Assembly: GCA_958425285.1 (NCBI GenBank)
Contig: CATZVV010000044.1
Coordinates: forward strand, 1-10,108
Origin: an uncultured Lachnoclostridium sp.
GTDB taxonomy: Bacteria; Bacillota; Clostridia; Lachnospirales; Lachnospiraceae
Length of the DNA: 10,108 nucleotides
Direction: 5' to 3'
A program made the translations under genes and the position numbers. Under the pieces are notes generated by a model, which ran no database searches, was not told where the DNA came from, and saw only the letters and a list, made by a program, of their open reading frames with translations. This document shows positions 1 through 7,692 of this stretch, one piece after another. Position 1 is the first letter of the stretch, and each line of letters starts with the position of its first letter.

Positions 1-974
1 ATGTCTTTTCTTAATTCATTATTTTCTAACAGTTTCTTCATTGCCATATATAATCCATCTTCATCACCAACATTAACTAACAATCCATTTTTCTCATTTC
101 TGATCACCTCATCGGATCCTGCACAATTAGTTGATATACAAGGAATTCCCATCATCATTGCTTCTAATAATGCATTAGACAATCCTTCGAAATCTGAAGA
201 TAAGACAAACATAATCGCATTTCTAATTCTATAATGAACATCCGGCACATTGCCCATAAATTCAACTCTGTCCAAGATACCTAACTCTTTTGCTTCACTC
301 ACCAACTCGTCAAGCAATCCACCTTTTCCATATATCTCTAAATTTATGTTGGAATAATCTGAATGTAATTTTGCAAACGCTCTGAGTAATAATGACTGGT
401 TTTTCTGCGATTCTAATCTTCCTACGGTAACTATTTTATTGTCCTTTTGATCTTCTGCCTCACATGCTATCTCTACTGGGTTTACTATAATCTTACTTTT
501 ATCCTTTATCCTTTTTGAAAAACAATTCTGTGCCCTGTTAGTTTGAAACACAATCTTATCAGCAAAAGGGTACAGTAATCTTGTCAATGCAATATCTATT
601 TTACTTCTTCCATCACTTGACGGATCGTTTCTCTCAGAAATTAAAATATCGCGTTTTAATCCCATACATGCTATTAATGTAAAAATGTTAACATACATAG
701 AAAAAGCTATCACATGTTCAGGATTTGTTTCTTTAACAAATCTTCTTATCCCCCGGATCCAATACAAAATGTTTTTTTTACGAGGCATATCGTTTCTCAC
801 TAAGGACACAATTCTCACATTATCATGTAGCTCATATCCACACTCATCTAACAACAAAACAATAATGTCAACCATATACCCTTTGTGTGCATACATATTT
901 GACAGTCTCGCTATTACCCTTTCCGCGCCATCTCTAGCCATACCAATATGTACAAAACAAATATGTTTTTCCAT
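1..974 (-). CDS. GT4 family glycosyltransferase (3' end outside window)
   Basis: I translated this frame by hand from the ATG at 974: 324 codons without a stop, running off the left edge. The protein begins MEKHICFVHIGMARDGAERV, a GT-B N-terminal domain with the glycine-rich acceptor loop seen in GT4 enzymes. Further on it has GRLESQKNQSLLLRAF, the usual start of the second Rossmann domain, and EGLSNALLEAMMMGIP, the E-x7-E motif that contacts the nucleotide-sugar donor. About 325 residues are visible; the family is usually 350-400, so only a short C-terminal tail is missing. The start codon directly follows the TAA of the deacetylase gene (TAAATG), implying translational coupling in one operon. 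It should add a sugar to the lipid-linked repeat unit on the cytoplasmic face of the membrane. Donor and acceptor cannot be read from the sequence. Confidence 0.9.
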   Translation of the reverse strand, partial: MEKHICFVHIGMARDGAERVIARLSNMYAHKGYMVDIIVLLLDECGYELHDNVRIVSLVRNDMPRKKNILYWIRGIRRFVKETNPEHVIAFSMYVNIFTLIACMGLKRDILISERNDPSSDGRSKIDIALTRLLYPFADKIVFQTNRAQNCFSKRIKDKSKIIVNPVEIACEAEDQKDNKIVTVGRLESQKNQSLLLRAFAKLHSDYSNINLEIYGKGGLLDELVSEAKELGILDRVEFMGNVPDVHYRIRNAIMFVLSSDFEGLSNALLEAMMMGIPCISTNCAGSDEVIRNEKNGLLVNVGDEDGLYMAMKKLLENNELRKD

Positions 975-1958
975 TTATTTCTCTCCCATTGCATTAAGCA
1001 TTTCTGCATATTCACCCATGTTAACACTTTTTAATCTATATCTGCTTTTCAATTCAGAATAATATACAAGCACTTCCTCTAATTCTGCTAGCATATGCTC
1101 TGTGTTTCTCCCGAAGTTATGAGGATGCCACCACAAATGAAACATTCTTCCGTCCTTTGCGGCTCTTAACATTTGTCCTTTTATTCTAGCTATTTTCATC
1201 TTTTCCATCAACAAATGACCTGAATATGGTCTAAAAAACCTACTTGCAGGAACATTTATCACCTTATCAGCTCTTTCACAAATGTTATAGGTAATAGACC
1301 CGTACAACGGAAAATATGAATCCAAGTAGCGACCAACCTGCTGTATTTTCATAGACAAACCTTTTCTCATAGGATCATATCCTTTTGAAGGATTTCCTCT
1401 ATAGCACGATAACCCATATTCAGAAATCACTTCGATACTCTCATCAGTGTACTGATTTCGTGGAAAAACTATACTTTTGCAATCTACACCATATTTTTTA
1501 TGCATTATTTCCTGTGCAGCAGCAATATCAAATGCGAAGCTATCTCGGTCTGCACCGTCTTCTGTGCAATAATAGTGTGAATATGTATGTGTTCCAAGTT
1601 CTTGCCCATTTGTCTCAAGTATTTGTTTAATTAAGCTCCCCCCATAATGATACTTATCATCCATCTCCGATTCTCCTATTCCTGCAAGATGCTGATAAGC
1701 CGAACATATTTTATTTTTGAAATCAGGCGTTTTTAATGGGATGTTCTCAGTCAATTCTTGTTTATTTTCATTCATCATCAAACCAACTGTTGCCCATGTT
1801 GCATGAACACCATATTGGTCAAAAAGTTTTAATATCTGTGGAATCGCATTGCGTCCACCTTCAACAAAGCATCTATATTCATTACAACTTGGTAAATCCT
1901 TCACTCCCCACAACAATTCAAAATCCAGGGAAATAATAAAGTGTCCATCTGTTCTCAT
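975..1958 (-). CDS. Polysaccharide deacetylase (NodB/CE4-like)
   Basis: This 327-residue protein has the NodB-homology layout. SLDFELLWG (residues 10-18) supplies Asp12, corresponding to motif 1, although the usual form is TFDDG. GTHTYSH (122-128) supplies the metal-binding His-x3-His pair, His124 and His128. FPRNQY (165-170) stands where motif 3 with its Arg lies, and FHLWWHPHNFG (273-283) carries the C-terminal catalytic His region. No signal peptide is visible, so it probably acts in the cytoplasm on a lipid-linked intermediate or is a divergent intracellular member. The likely reaction is metal-dependent removal of N- or O-acetyl groups from the glycan. Its ATG overlaps the stop of the upstream glycosyltransferase by four bases (ATGA), so the two are translationally coupled. 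The family call is firm; the exact substrate is unknown. Confidence 0.9.
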   Translation of the reverse strand: MRTDGHFIISLDFELLWGVKDLPSCNEYRCFVEGGRNAIPQILKLFDQYGVHATWATVGLMMNENKQELTENIPLKTPDFKNKICSAYQHLAGIGESEMDDKYHYGGSLIKQILETNGQELGTHTYSHYYCTEDGADRDSFAFDIAAAQEIMHKKYGVDCKSIVFPRNQYTDESIEVISEYGLSCYRGNPSKGYDPMRKGLSMKIQQVGRYLDSYFPLYGSITYNICERADKVINVPASRFFRPYSGHLLMEKMKIARIKGQMLRAAKDGRMFHLWWHPHNFGRNTEHMLAELEEVLVYYSELKSRYRLKSVNMGEYAEMLNAMGEK

Positions 1959-3043
1959 AGTTTGTCCTTTTTCAGTATCTTTATGGTTTCTTCAACTACT
2001 TTTTCCTTATCAAAAATTGCCTCCATATGCTTGCGTCCAGCCAATCCCATCATCTTTCGCTCATCATATGAAAGAATAGAAAATTTCTTCATTATTCTAT
2101 ACAAATCATCTGCATTCATTCTATCTACAAGATAACCCGTCTTACCATCTACAACAGCCTCAAGACAACCATGGATATTACTAGTAATTACCGGTCTTCC
2201 ACTAGCCGCACTTTCAAGGTTTGTATTTGCCATTCCTTCATGCCAAGAAGGCAGGACAAAGCAATGACATTTTTCTATGAACGGTCTTACATCCTTTTGA
2301 TAACCGTAATAATGCAGCCACCCCTCAGACTCATACTTATCAATTTTCTCTTTATAGTTCTCTTCATACCCTCCAAGAACATCCAACTCACAATTGACAC
2401 CATCTGATACAAGCTTTTGCATTGCTACAAATAATTCATCAATTCCCTTCTCTGCCATGACTCTACCCATAAATAAAAACTTAATTACTTCACCTTCCGG
2501 ATACTCAGTTACTTGATACTTTTCAAGATTAACTCCAGCACCGTTCAGTGTATAAGTTTGATTCTTTTTGACAATTTTCTCATTGATAAAAATCTGCCTA
2601 TTCTCTTCGTTCTCGAAAAAAACTACTTTTGCCTTTTTGCAACTCACCTTATTCATGATGGTCACAATTTTTTTCAGCACACCACTATTTTCAAATGCAG
2701 TACCTAGACCAGTAATATTTACCACATAAGGGATATGAGCTAATCGACAAGCAAATCCACCATAAACATTTGGCTTAATCGTGTATGTAATTACAAGGTC
2801 AGGTTTTTCTTTCTTTAATATCTTTCTATATGTTCTAAATAAACCGCAATCATTAATCGGATTTATACCTCTTCTATCCACAGGCGTATCGATGAACTTA
2901 CATCCCATCACCTTAAGGGGTTCAACTAGCTCACCATAAGGCAATGAAATAATGATCTCGTTTTCCTTGAGTAGTTCTTCTATTAATTCTTTTCTAAACT
3001 GATACAGGCCTACATCATAATTAGCCAAGATCATCACACGCAT
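1955..3043 (-). CDS. GT4 glycosyltransferase, PglA-like
   Basis: This is a complete 362-residue GT-B enzyme. The N-terminal half has NYDVGLYQFRKELIEELL and later YTIKPNVYGGFACRLAHIPY followed by NITGLGTAF, a pattern shared with Campylobacter PglA and other capsule GT4 enzymes that add HexNAc to undecaprenyl-linked sugars. The C-terminal domain has FMGRVMAEKGIDEL and VLPSWHEGMANTNLESAASG, which holds the E-x7-E donor-binding motif, and then GCLEAVVDGKTGYLV. It starts with ATG two bases after the TAA of the PglD-type gene, with a GGAGGAG ribosome binding site inside that gene's last codons. Its place directly after aminotransferase, initiating transferase and acetyltransferase genes suggests it adds the second sugar of the repeat unit. 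PglA-like specificity (GalNAc) is an inference from family resemblance only. Confidence 0.92.
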   Translation of the reverse strand: MRVMILANYDVGLYQFRKELIEELLKENEIIISLPYGELVEPLKVMGCKFIDTPVDRRGINPINDCGLFRTYRKILKKEKPDLVITYTIKPNVYGGFACRLAHIPYVVNITGLGTAFENSGVLKKIVTIMNKVSCKKAKVVFFENEENRQIFINEKIVKKNQTYTLNGAGVNLEKYQVTEYPEGEVIKFLFMGRVMAEKGIDELFVAMQKLVSDGVNCELDVLGGYEENYKEKIDKYESEGWLHYYGYQKDVRPFIEKCHCFVLPSWHEGMANTNLESAASGRPVITSNIHGCLEAVVDGKTGYLVDRMNADDLYRIMKKFSILSYDERKMMGLAGRKHMEAIFDKEKVVEETIKILKKDKL

Positions 3044-3045
3044 TA

Positions 3046-3642
3046 TTACTTTATCTCCTCCGCTGGAATACCAACATATGTTCCAGGTTCTTCTATATCC
3101 TTAATTACTACTGCACCAGCACCAATCATACATTCTCCGCAGATATCCACGTTATTGCTTACAGTTGCACCAGCACCAATCCAAGTCTTTTTTCCAACCG
3201 AAACAGTTCCGCATAGATGGGCACCAACAGAAACATGAACGAAGTCCTGGACAACACAGTCATGATCAATCGATGCCCCAGTATTAACAATACATCCTTT
3301 GCCGATTATCACATCGCTGTTAATCACAGCTCCCGCCATTACTACCGAGCCCTCACCAATCTTTACTCTTCTACTGATCACTGCTTCAGGGTGAATTAAA
3401 GTAACAACGTTCTCAAGTTTCTCCTGAATTCGTGCTCGAATCTCTGCATTCCCGATAGCAACAATTTTGTCACCATCCAACTTCGCCGCTTCACAACTCT
3501 TTCCAACCACAGGAAATCCTGCACACTCATTGATGCACTCGTCATCATCTAGGAAGACAATCTCCTTATAAGCATTTCTTTCAGCGATGTCAGCGATTAC
3601 TTTTCCATGTCCACTAGCTCCAATAATCACAAGTTTCTTCAA
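3046..3642 (-). CDS. PglD-type sugar N-acetyltransferase (NeuD/PglD family)
   Basis: This protein acetylates the 4-amino group of a UDP-4-amino-4,6-dideoxy sugar with acetyl-CoA. It starts with an N-terminal Rossmann-like domain, MKKLVIIGASGHGKVIADIA, and then runs in hexapeptide repeats (about residues 90-185) forming a left-handed beta helix. His127 in SIDHDCV matches the catalytic His of PglD. WIGAGATV and MIGAGAVVIKDI form the acetyl-CoA side, and the C-terminus has GIPAEEIK. I prefer the TTG start at 3642. It has a GGAGGG ribosome binding site eight or so bases upstream, gives the standard family N-terminus, and overlaps the previous stop as TTGA. An in-frame ATG at 3657 would add five residues (MEGAE) with no clear binding site. 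The 198-residue length is normal. It lies between its expected partners, an initiating transferase and a GT4. Confidence 0.92.
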   Translation of the reverse strand: MKKLVIIGASGHGKVIADIAERNAYKEIVFLDDDECINECAGFPVVGKSCEAAKLDGDKIVAIGNAEIRARIQEKLENVVTLIHPEAVISRRVKIGEGSVVMAGAVINSDVIIGKGCIVNTGASIDHDCVVQDFVHVSVGAHLCGTVSVGKKTWIGAGATVSNNVDICGECMIGAGAVVIKDIEEPGTYVGIPAEEIK

Positions 3643-4295
3643 TTCGGCTCCCTCCATGTACTGGTTACCCCAACCGGAGTACCCATAAACTCTTCCATCG
3701 TTGCGGATGTCTCAGAGCTAATGCCCTCTCGTTTCAACACAGTCATTACTGTGTCACAAATAATCTTCACATCACCCCAAAATGTAATGTGCTTTGTATA
3801 CCAGACATCCATAGCAAACTTATTCTCCCAAGAGACACCATTTCTACCATGAGCCTGTGCATAACCGGTCAAACCCGGCCTTACATCATGACGATGATGC
3901 TGCTCCTCATTGTATCTATCCAAGTATCTAACAAGCAGTGGTCTTGGACCTATTATCGATAGATCCCCCTTTAAAATATTGAAAGCTTCAGGAATTTCAT
4001 CTAAACTCGTCTTTCGAAGAAATCTCCCATATTTATTCAAACGAAATTCATCTGGAAGAAGTTCTCCATTCTGATCTTTACGATTGTCCATTGTACGAAA
4101 TTTAATGAGTTTAAATATCTTCTCATCCTTTCCTAGACGTTCCTGAATAAAGAATGGATTTCCTCTCATAAAAACAGCTCCAAGAATAATAAGAACCACA
4201 TACAGCCAACTGAAAACAATCACGGCTGCAAGTGCACAGATTAAATCTATTGGTCTCTTAAAATATTTTTCATAAGGCCCATATGGTTTGTGCAT
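3639..4295 (-). CDS. Initiating phosphoglycosyl transferase (bacterial sugar transferase, PglC-like)
   Basis: This monotopic enzyme moves a sugar-1-phosphate from a UDP-sugar to undecaprenyl phosphate, the first membrane step of repeat-unit assembly. The N-terminus has YFKRPIDLICAL followed by one hydrophobic re-entrant helix (about residues 13-42), then FIQERLGKDEKIFKLIKFRT. KTSLDEIPEAFNILKGDL holds the catalytic Asp-Glu pair (Asp99-Glu100 counted from the ATG), and the signature SIIGPRPLL and RPGLTGYAQ follow. I use the ATG at 4295, with GGGAG eight bases upstream; a GTG at 4310 in the same frame would add five residues and lacks a site. The length of 218 is usual for PglC-type enzymes, with a tail beyond the core. 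It overlaps the next gene by four bases. Coupling to a PglE/PglD pair suggests a bacillosamine-like donor, though this is not proven by the motifs. Confidence 0.93.
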   Translation of the reverse strand: MHKPYGPYEKYFKRPIDLICALAAVIVFSWLYVVLIILGAVFMRGNPFFIQERLGKDEKIFKLIKFRTMDNRKDQNGELLPDEFRLNKYGRFLRKTSLDEIPEAFNILKGDLSIIGPRPLLVRYLDRYNEEQHHRHDVRPGLTGYAQAHGRNGVSWENKFAMDVWYTKHITFWGDVKIICDTVMTVLKREGISSETSATMEEFMGTPVGVTSTWREPN

Positions 4296-4336
4296 TTCTT
4301 TATCTCCCACTACAAATCTCTTAAAAAACTACTATA

Positions 4337-5623
4337 TTACTCGAAACAAGCTCTAATAACTTCAATAATTCTTTCCTGCTGCTCTATTGTCATTTTGTTA
4401 TCAGATGGTAAACAAACTCCTCGATGGAAAATGTCAGCACCAATATCTTTAATTCCACCGGCTATATATGCATTTGTTTTTGCTCTACCAGTTCCATTTA
4501 CTGTCACAAACTCATGCATTCTATACATTGGCTGCATATGCATAGGTTTCCAAATTGGTCTTCCTTCTGCATTAATGCTAGTAATTGCATCCAAAATTTC
4601 TGTTGGACAGCTTTTTCCAGCTTCTGCTATGTACAAAGCTTCTGTTTCACTTCTAACCTGTTTACACATTGCATCCTCATCAATCAACAGGCAACTTAAC
4701 CAATAGTTTGGTTCAGCCTTTGATTCATCGAATGGAGTCACCTTAATCGGAAGCGCTTTTAATCCTTCTTTATATCTCTCATAGATTGCCTTTTTCTGTG
4801 CTATATGATCTGCCAAATGATCATACTGATCTCTAATTACTCCGGCTATTACATTGCTCATGCGATAGTTGTAACCAACCTCTTCATTTTGATACCAAGC
4901 TGCATTTTCTCTTGCCTGAGTAGACCACTTACGTGCCTGATTTGCATCCTCCAAAGAATCTGTCAATAAACATCCACCTGCAGAACCAGTAATAATTTTG
5001 TTTCCGTTATAGGATACTGCGGCATAATCTCCATAAGATCCACACTGCTTTCCTTCCCAAGTTGCCCCCATAGCCTCTGCAGCATCCTCAACTAACAATG
5101 CCCCATGGTTTTCACAGATTTCCTTAATCCGTTTAATATTCCCAGGGAAGCCGTATAGTTCTGCATAAACAACAAGTTTTACTTCTGGATACATCTCAAA
5201 TGCTTTTTCTAAAGCAACCGGGTCCATTCCCCATGAATCATATTCCGTATCAATAAAAACAGGAATACCGCCTTCATATACAACAGGATTCAATGTTGCA
5301 TTGAACGTCATGTCCGTACAAAATACTCTTCTATTATTTAAAGCTCCTACTCCAACAGGTGGCTTACCGTACAATCTTTCTCCTGCTAATTTCATACAAA
5401 GATGCAGTGCGGCAGTACCACAAGATAGTGCTACAGCATATCTTGTTCCAGATGTTTCTGCAGCCACTTTTTCTACTTCATTAATATTTTTGCCAACAGT
5501 GGACATCCAATTGGTCTCATAAGCTTCCATCACATAACGCATGGAATCCGGGTACATTGTTGGTGAAGAAAGCCATACTTTATTTTCGAATTTTTTGAAT
5601 CTACTATTGTTTACAAAAGCCAT
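4337..5623 (-). CDS. DegT/DnrJ/EryC1/StrS sugar aminotransferase (PglE-like)
   Basis: A PLP-dependent enzyme that converts a 4-keto (or 3-keto) nucleotide sugar to the amino sugar, usually with glutamate as donor. The 428 residues include SCGTAALHL (67-75) for the PLP phosphate, LVEDAAEAMGA (177-187) with Asp180 contacting the pyridine nitrogen, and SYNGNKIITGSAGG (204-217), where Lys209 is the expected Schiff-base lysine. The C-terminal region has RPIWKPMHMQPMY and GVCLPSD, both typical of the family. It is somewhat longer than the usual ~380-400 residues. The ATG at 5623 has AAGGAG eight bases upstream. The downstream neighbours are a phosphoglycosyl transferase and a PglD-type acetyltransferase, so the expected product is a UDP-4-amino-4,6-dideoxy-HexNAc. 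The fit of neighbours supports a PglE role, but related clusters use such enzymes on other keto sugars. Confidence 0.93.
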   Translation of the reverse strand: MAFVNNSRFKKFENKVWLSSPTMYPDSMRYVMEAYETNWMSTVGKNINEVEKVAAETSGTRYAVALSCGTAALHLCMKLAGERLYGKPPVGVGALNNRRVFCTDMTFNATLNPVVYEGGIPVFIDTEYDSWGMDPVALEKAFEMYPEVKLVVYAELYGFPGNIKRIKEICENHGALLVEDAAEAMGATWEGKQCGSYGDYAAVSYNGNKIITGSAGGCLLTDSLEDANQARKWSTQARENAAWYQNEEVGYNYRMSNVIAGVIRDQYDHLADHIAQKKAIYERYKEGLKALPIKVTPFDESKAEPNYWLSCLLIDEDAMCKQVRSETEALYIAEAGKSCPTEILDAITSINAEGRPIWKPMHMQPMYRMHEFVTVNGTGRAKTNAYIAGGIKDIGADIFHRGVCLPSDNKMTIEQQERIIEVIRACFE

Positions 5624-5738
5624 TTCTTATACTCCTTACAACTTCATCTTTATATCCTGAAAATATTTCACACACTATCTCGACATAACCAACAAACTCC
5701 ATAATGAAGAATCTTGCCAGTACAATTCCCCGTTTAAA

Positions 5739-6251
5739 CTACTGCTCATTACCAAGAGATGTGAACAAAACTGCTCCCTGCTCTGTCTCAGTTCCCATTG
5801 AAACCATGCTTGTAGTTTTCACAATTGTTCCGGATTTAAATGTGCATCCATCTCCTATGAAACAATATGGTTCAACCACTGAATTGGCTCCAATAACTGT
5901 CGCAAATCCGATTTCACTTCCACAGCCAACAACTGCTCTCGGCTCAACAATACATCCAGAATGTAAGCCCGCAGAAGGCGAAACTGTAGAATCCATATGA
6001 GCCAAAACTGGAATGTTATATAATGCTTCAAGTCTCTTATTCCATTCAAGTCTTTCTGCACCATCATCACAAGCCGCTATAGCATACATATAGTCCGGAT
6101 AAAATGTATCTACTTCTTCTAACTTACCGATAGCATCTACTCTGTCATTATCAACAAAAGAAATCTCCTCGAAGCATCCCATTGACTCCGCAATTTCCTT
6201 CACATAATCTCCATATCTTTTTGAAGCAACAATTAATAATTTCTTTCCCAT
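5739..6251 (-). CDS. PglD/NeuD-like hexapeptide-repeat protein lacking the catalytic His
   Basis: This 170-residue protein (from the ATG at 6251) resembles the PglD-type gene at 3046-3642: a short N-terminal alpha/beta domain, then NIPVLAHMDSTVSPSAGLHSG and hexapeptide repeats to the end. Two features are abnormal. The GASGHG nucleotide-sugar loop reads ASKRYG (residues 9-14), and the place of the catalytic His reads VVEPYCFIGDG (125-135), with Pro-Tyr instead of His-Asp. It also stops about one coil early, with no GIPA-type tail. An in-frame GTG at 6269 is a weaker start because GAGGAG lies between it and the ATG. It is the first gene after the left palindromic repeat. It may bind a sugar nucleotide or partner without acetylating it, or may be decaying. 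A different serine/hexapeptide acyltransferase chemistry cannot be ruled out. Confidence 0.8.
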   Translation of the reverse strand: MGKKLLIVASKRYGDYVKEIAESMGCFEEISFVDNDRVDAIGKLEEVDTFYPDYMYAIAACDDGAERLEWNKRLEALYNIPVLAHMDSTVSPSAGLHSGCIVEPRAVVGCGSEIGFATVIGANSVVEPYCFIGDGCTFKSGTIVKTTSMVSMGTETEQGAVLFTSLGNEQ

Positions 6252-6306
6252 TTTCAACTTTCTCCTCACAAATTATTTTTTTGCAAATCAGATAATCTCT
6301 CTAACA

Positions 6307-6552
6307 CGACAAATAGCCTGTGAATGTTCTATTTAAAGAGCATCCGCAGGCTAAGTCAAACCTCCTTATCGTAATTTTTCTTACTTATAGTGTGGGTCAA
6401 AATAAGCATCCAAGAAACCATTCTCTTATAATAGGTTTCTCTGCTTAATCGACACAACCATAAAGAAAAATCATCATAACCAGATTCGACTAAGCCAGCG
6501 AAACCCTTGTAAAATCAAGGTTTTTCTTGGTTGTCCCTATTATACCGCTATC
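6307..6552 (-). repeat. Long imperfect palindromic repeat, copy A
   Basis: The 246 bp here share their ends and several inner blocks with 9655-9889. The right end is nearly identical in both (6505-6552, apart from about three changes) and the left end shares CGACAAATAGCC exactly. Read on the minus strand, the element is one long imperfect inverted repeat. GACAA at one end is complementary to TTGTC at the other. An outer arm (6458-6496) pairs with 6349-6390 at roughly three quarters of positions. A central hairpin pairs 6413-6419 with 6434-6440. Side hairpins lie at 6505-6520 (CCTTG/CAAGG) and 6315-6352 (AGCCTG/CAGGCT and more inside). No open reading frame of note is inside, and no transposase. 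It could be a MITE-like mobile element or a structured RNA. Confidence 0.8.
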
Positions 6553-6870
6553 TCCCTTCACAATATTCCATAGCTGAGGTAACTCGTCTAAACTCGTTTT
6601 TCTGAGAAAAGCGCCTGCCTTCGTAATTCTTGGATCGCCTGCAAAACTAAACACCCCGCTACCCATGTTCTGTGCATTTTGTACCATGGTACGGAATTTA
6701 TACATATCGTAAGGCACTCCATCCTTACCGATTCGTTTCTGTTTAAAAATGACTGATCCCTCCGAGTCTAGTTTTACCCATATGGCAATAATCAAAAGCA
6801 ATGGCGATAAAACAAACAACATCAGAGATGCAATAATTGTGTCGATAACTCTTCTTACTGCAAAATACAT
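6490..6870 (-). CDS. Truncated bacterial sugar transferase (phosphoglycosyl transferase), probably inactive
   Basis: The 126 residues match the front two thirds of the PglC/WbaP catalytic domain: a hydrophobic helix (about 10-32), FKQKRIGKDG, MYKFRTM (56-62) and KTSLDELPQLWNIVKGD with the Asp95-Glu96 pair. The family then expects a GPRP motif and about 80 more residues with an RPG-x-TG segment. Here the sequence turns to SGIIGTTKKNLDFTRVSLA and stops, and these last residues are encoded by the palindromic repeat (6307-6552). The start is sound: ATG directly after the TAA of the aldolase gene, with AAGGGG just upstream. An intact second sugar transferase (3639-4295) lies further down the same operon, so this copy is likely dispensable. 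I expect a pseudogene, but the frame is open and the protein may still be made. Confidence 0.85.
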   Translation of the reverse strand: MYFAVRRVIDTIIASLMLFVLSPLLLIIAIWVKLDSEGSVIFKQKRIGKDGVPYDMYKFRTMVQNAQNMGSGVFSFAGDPRITKAGAFLRKTSLDELPQLWNIVKGDSGIIGTTKKNLDFTRVSLA

Positions 6871-7692
6871 TTATTTCCCCTTCTTCATTTCAACGATTCT
6901 AGCAATGTTCCTAACTACTTCTTCCTGGTTTTCTTTAAAATCAGTCATGCCGCTGACCTTTTCCTCGTAGGCACGTAACGCACCCATATTCTCCTGAAAA
7001 ACCTTTTCAATCTTACCAATATCGTTCATCTTAAACACATCACAGAAGCTTCTGGATAAGATAGCTCTTGTGGATCCCAGACGGTAATGCTCCATGATTA
7101 CCTTTTCAGCTGGCAGGTCTCCGGTTCCAAGTCTGGCGATACCACCAAACCCATAAGGGATTCCTTTTTCTCTAATCTTTCCACACAGCATTTCAACAGT
7201 TCCGTTGGCTAAAAGCTCGAACATGAAAGTCATGCCATAAGAGAGGTGGAGATCGTTAAGACCGATGTGAATTTCATCCATGCCACCATTTTCCAGCACC
7301 TCATCCAAGCATTCCGCGGCTTCTTTGGTTTCAAGAAGAATCGTGGTCTTACACCTTCCATCCACGACAGAAAGAAACTTTGTAACCTCAGCAGCAGATT
7401 TCCACATAGGAAGCATGATGATATCTGCTCCTGCAATTACAACATCCTCTATTTCTTTCTCCGAATTCTCATTCCACGGATTTACTCTTACCAGCATCTC
7501 TGAGGTGGAAAGAAGCGGTTTTATCCTTCTCACATCATCCACCGTGTGATTAGACTTGACCGTATTCATCCCTTTTTGACGCTCTTCTTTTCCCAGCGTC
7601 TCTAAATCAATCCAGATTCTATCTACTCCGTACTTCTCAGCAATCAGAGCAACATCTGGCCTGTTAGTTATGTACATTAATTTGAGCGCCAT
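6871..7692 (-). CDS. HpcH/HpaI aldolase / CitE-like TIM-barrel protein
   Basis: This 273-residue protein fits the HpcH/HpaI and citrate-lyase beta family, which makes or breaks C-C bonds next to a pyruvate or acyl-CoA enolate using a divalent metal. Visible family residues are Arg69 in MLVRVNPW, Glu121 in LLETKEAAECLDE and Asp147 in HIGLNDLHLSYG, the last two being the expected metal ligands. GIPYGFGGIARLG and GSTRAILSRSFC follow, and a Lys/Glu-rich helical tail ends the protein. It is closely similar over its whole length to residues 325-590 of the upstream fusion protein, so the two arose by duplication. The ATG at 7692 has GAGGGAAG upstream. Its role in a polysaccharide operon is unknown to me: it could supply a keto-acid-derived decoration, or have a binding role. 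Confidence 0.85.
   Translation of the reverse strand: MALKLMYITNRPDVALIAEKYGVDRIWIDLETLGKEERQKGMNTVKSNHTVDDVRRIKPLLSTSEMLVRVNPWNENSEKEIEDVVIAGADIIMLPMWKSAAEVTKFLSVVDGRCKTTILLETKEAAECLDEVLENGGMDEIHIGLNDLHLSYGMTFMFELLANGTVEMLCGKIREKGIPYGFGGIARLGTGDLPAEKVIMEHYRLGSTRAILSRSFCDVFKMNDIGKIEKVFQENMGALRAYEEKVSGMTDFKENQEEVVRNIARIVEMKKGK

Noticed and set aside
685..1062. Plus-strand open frame of 125 codons, and other plus-strand frames
   Set aside because: They lie antisense to clearly coding minus-strand genes, lack family motifs, and have composition expected of shadow frames.
5624..5738. Small gene of about 32 codons in the gap before the intact aminotransferase
   Set aside because: The frame from an ATG near 5702 has no ribosome binding site and overlaps the start of the aminotransferase, and no recognisable protein is seen.
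6307..6520. Rho-independent terminator after the truncated genes
   Set aside because: The hairpins of the repeat are not followed by a run of T on the minus strand; the 3' hairpin is followed by ATTTGTCG.
6307..6552. Integron attC site or IS-element end
   Set aside because: No GTTRRRY/RYYYAAC core pair is present, there is no integrase or transposase frame, and I recognise no known IS terminal repeat. The ends match between copies, but I could not define target-site duplications.
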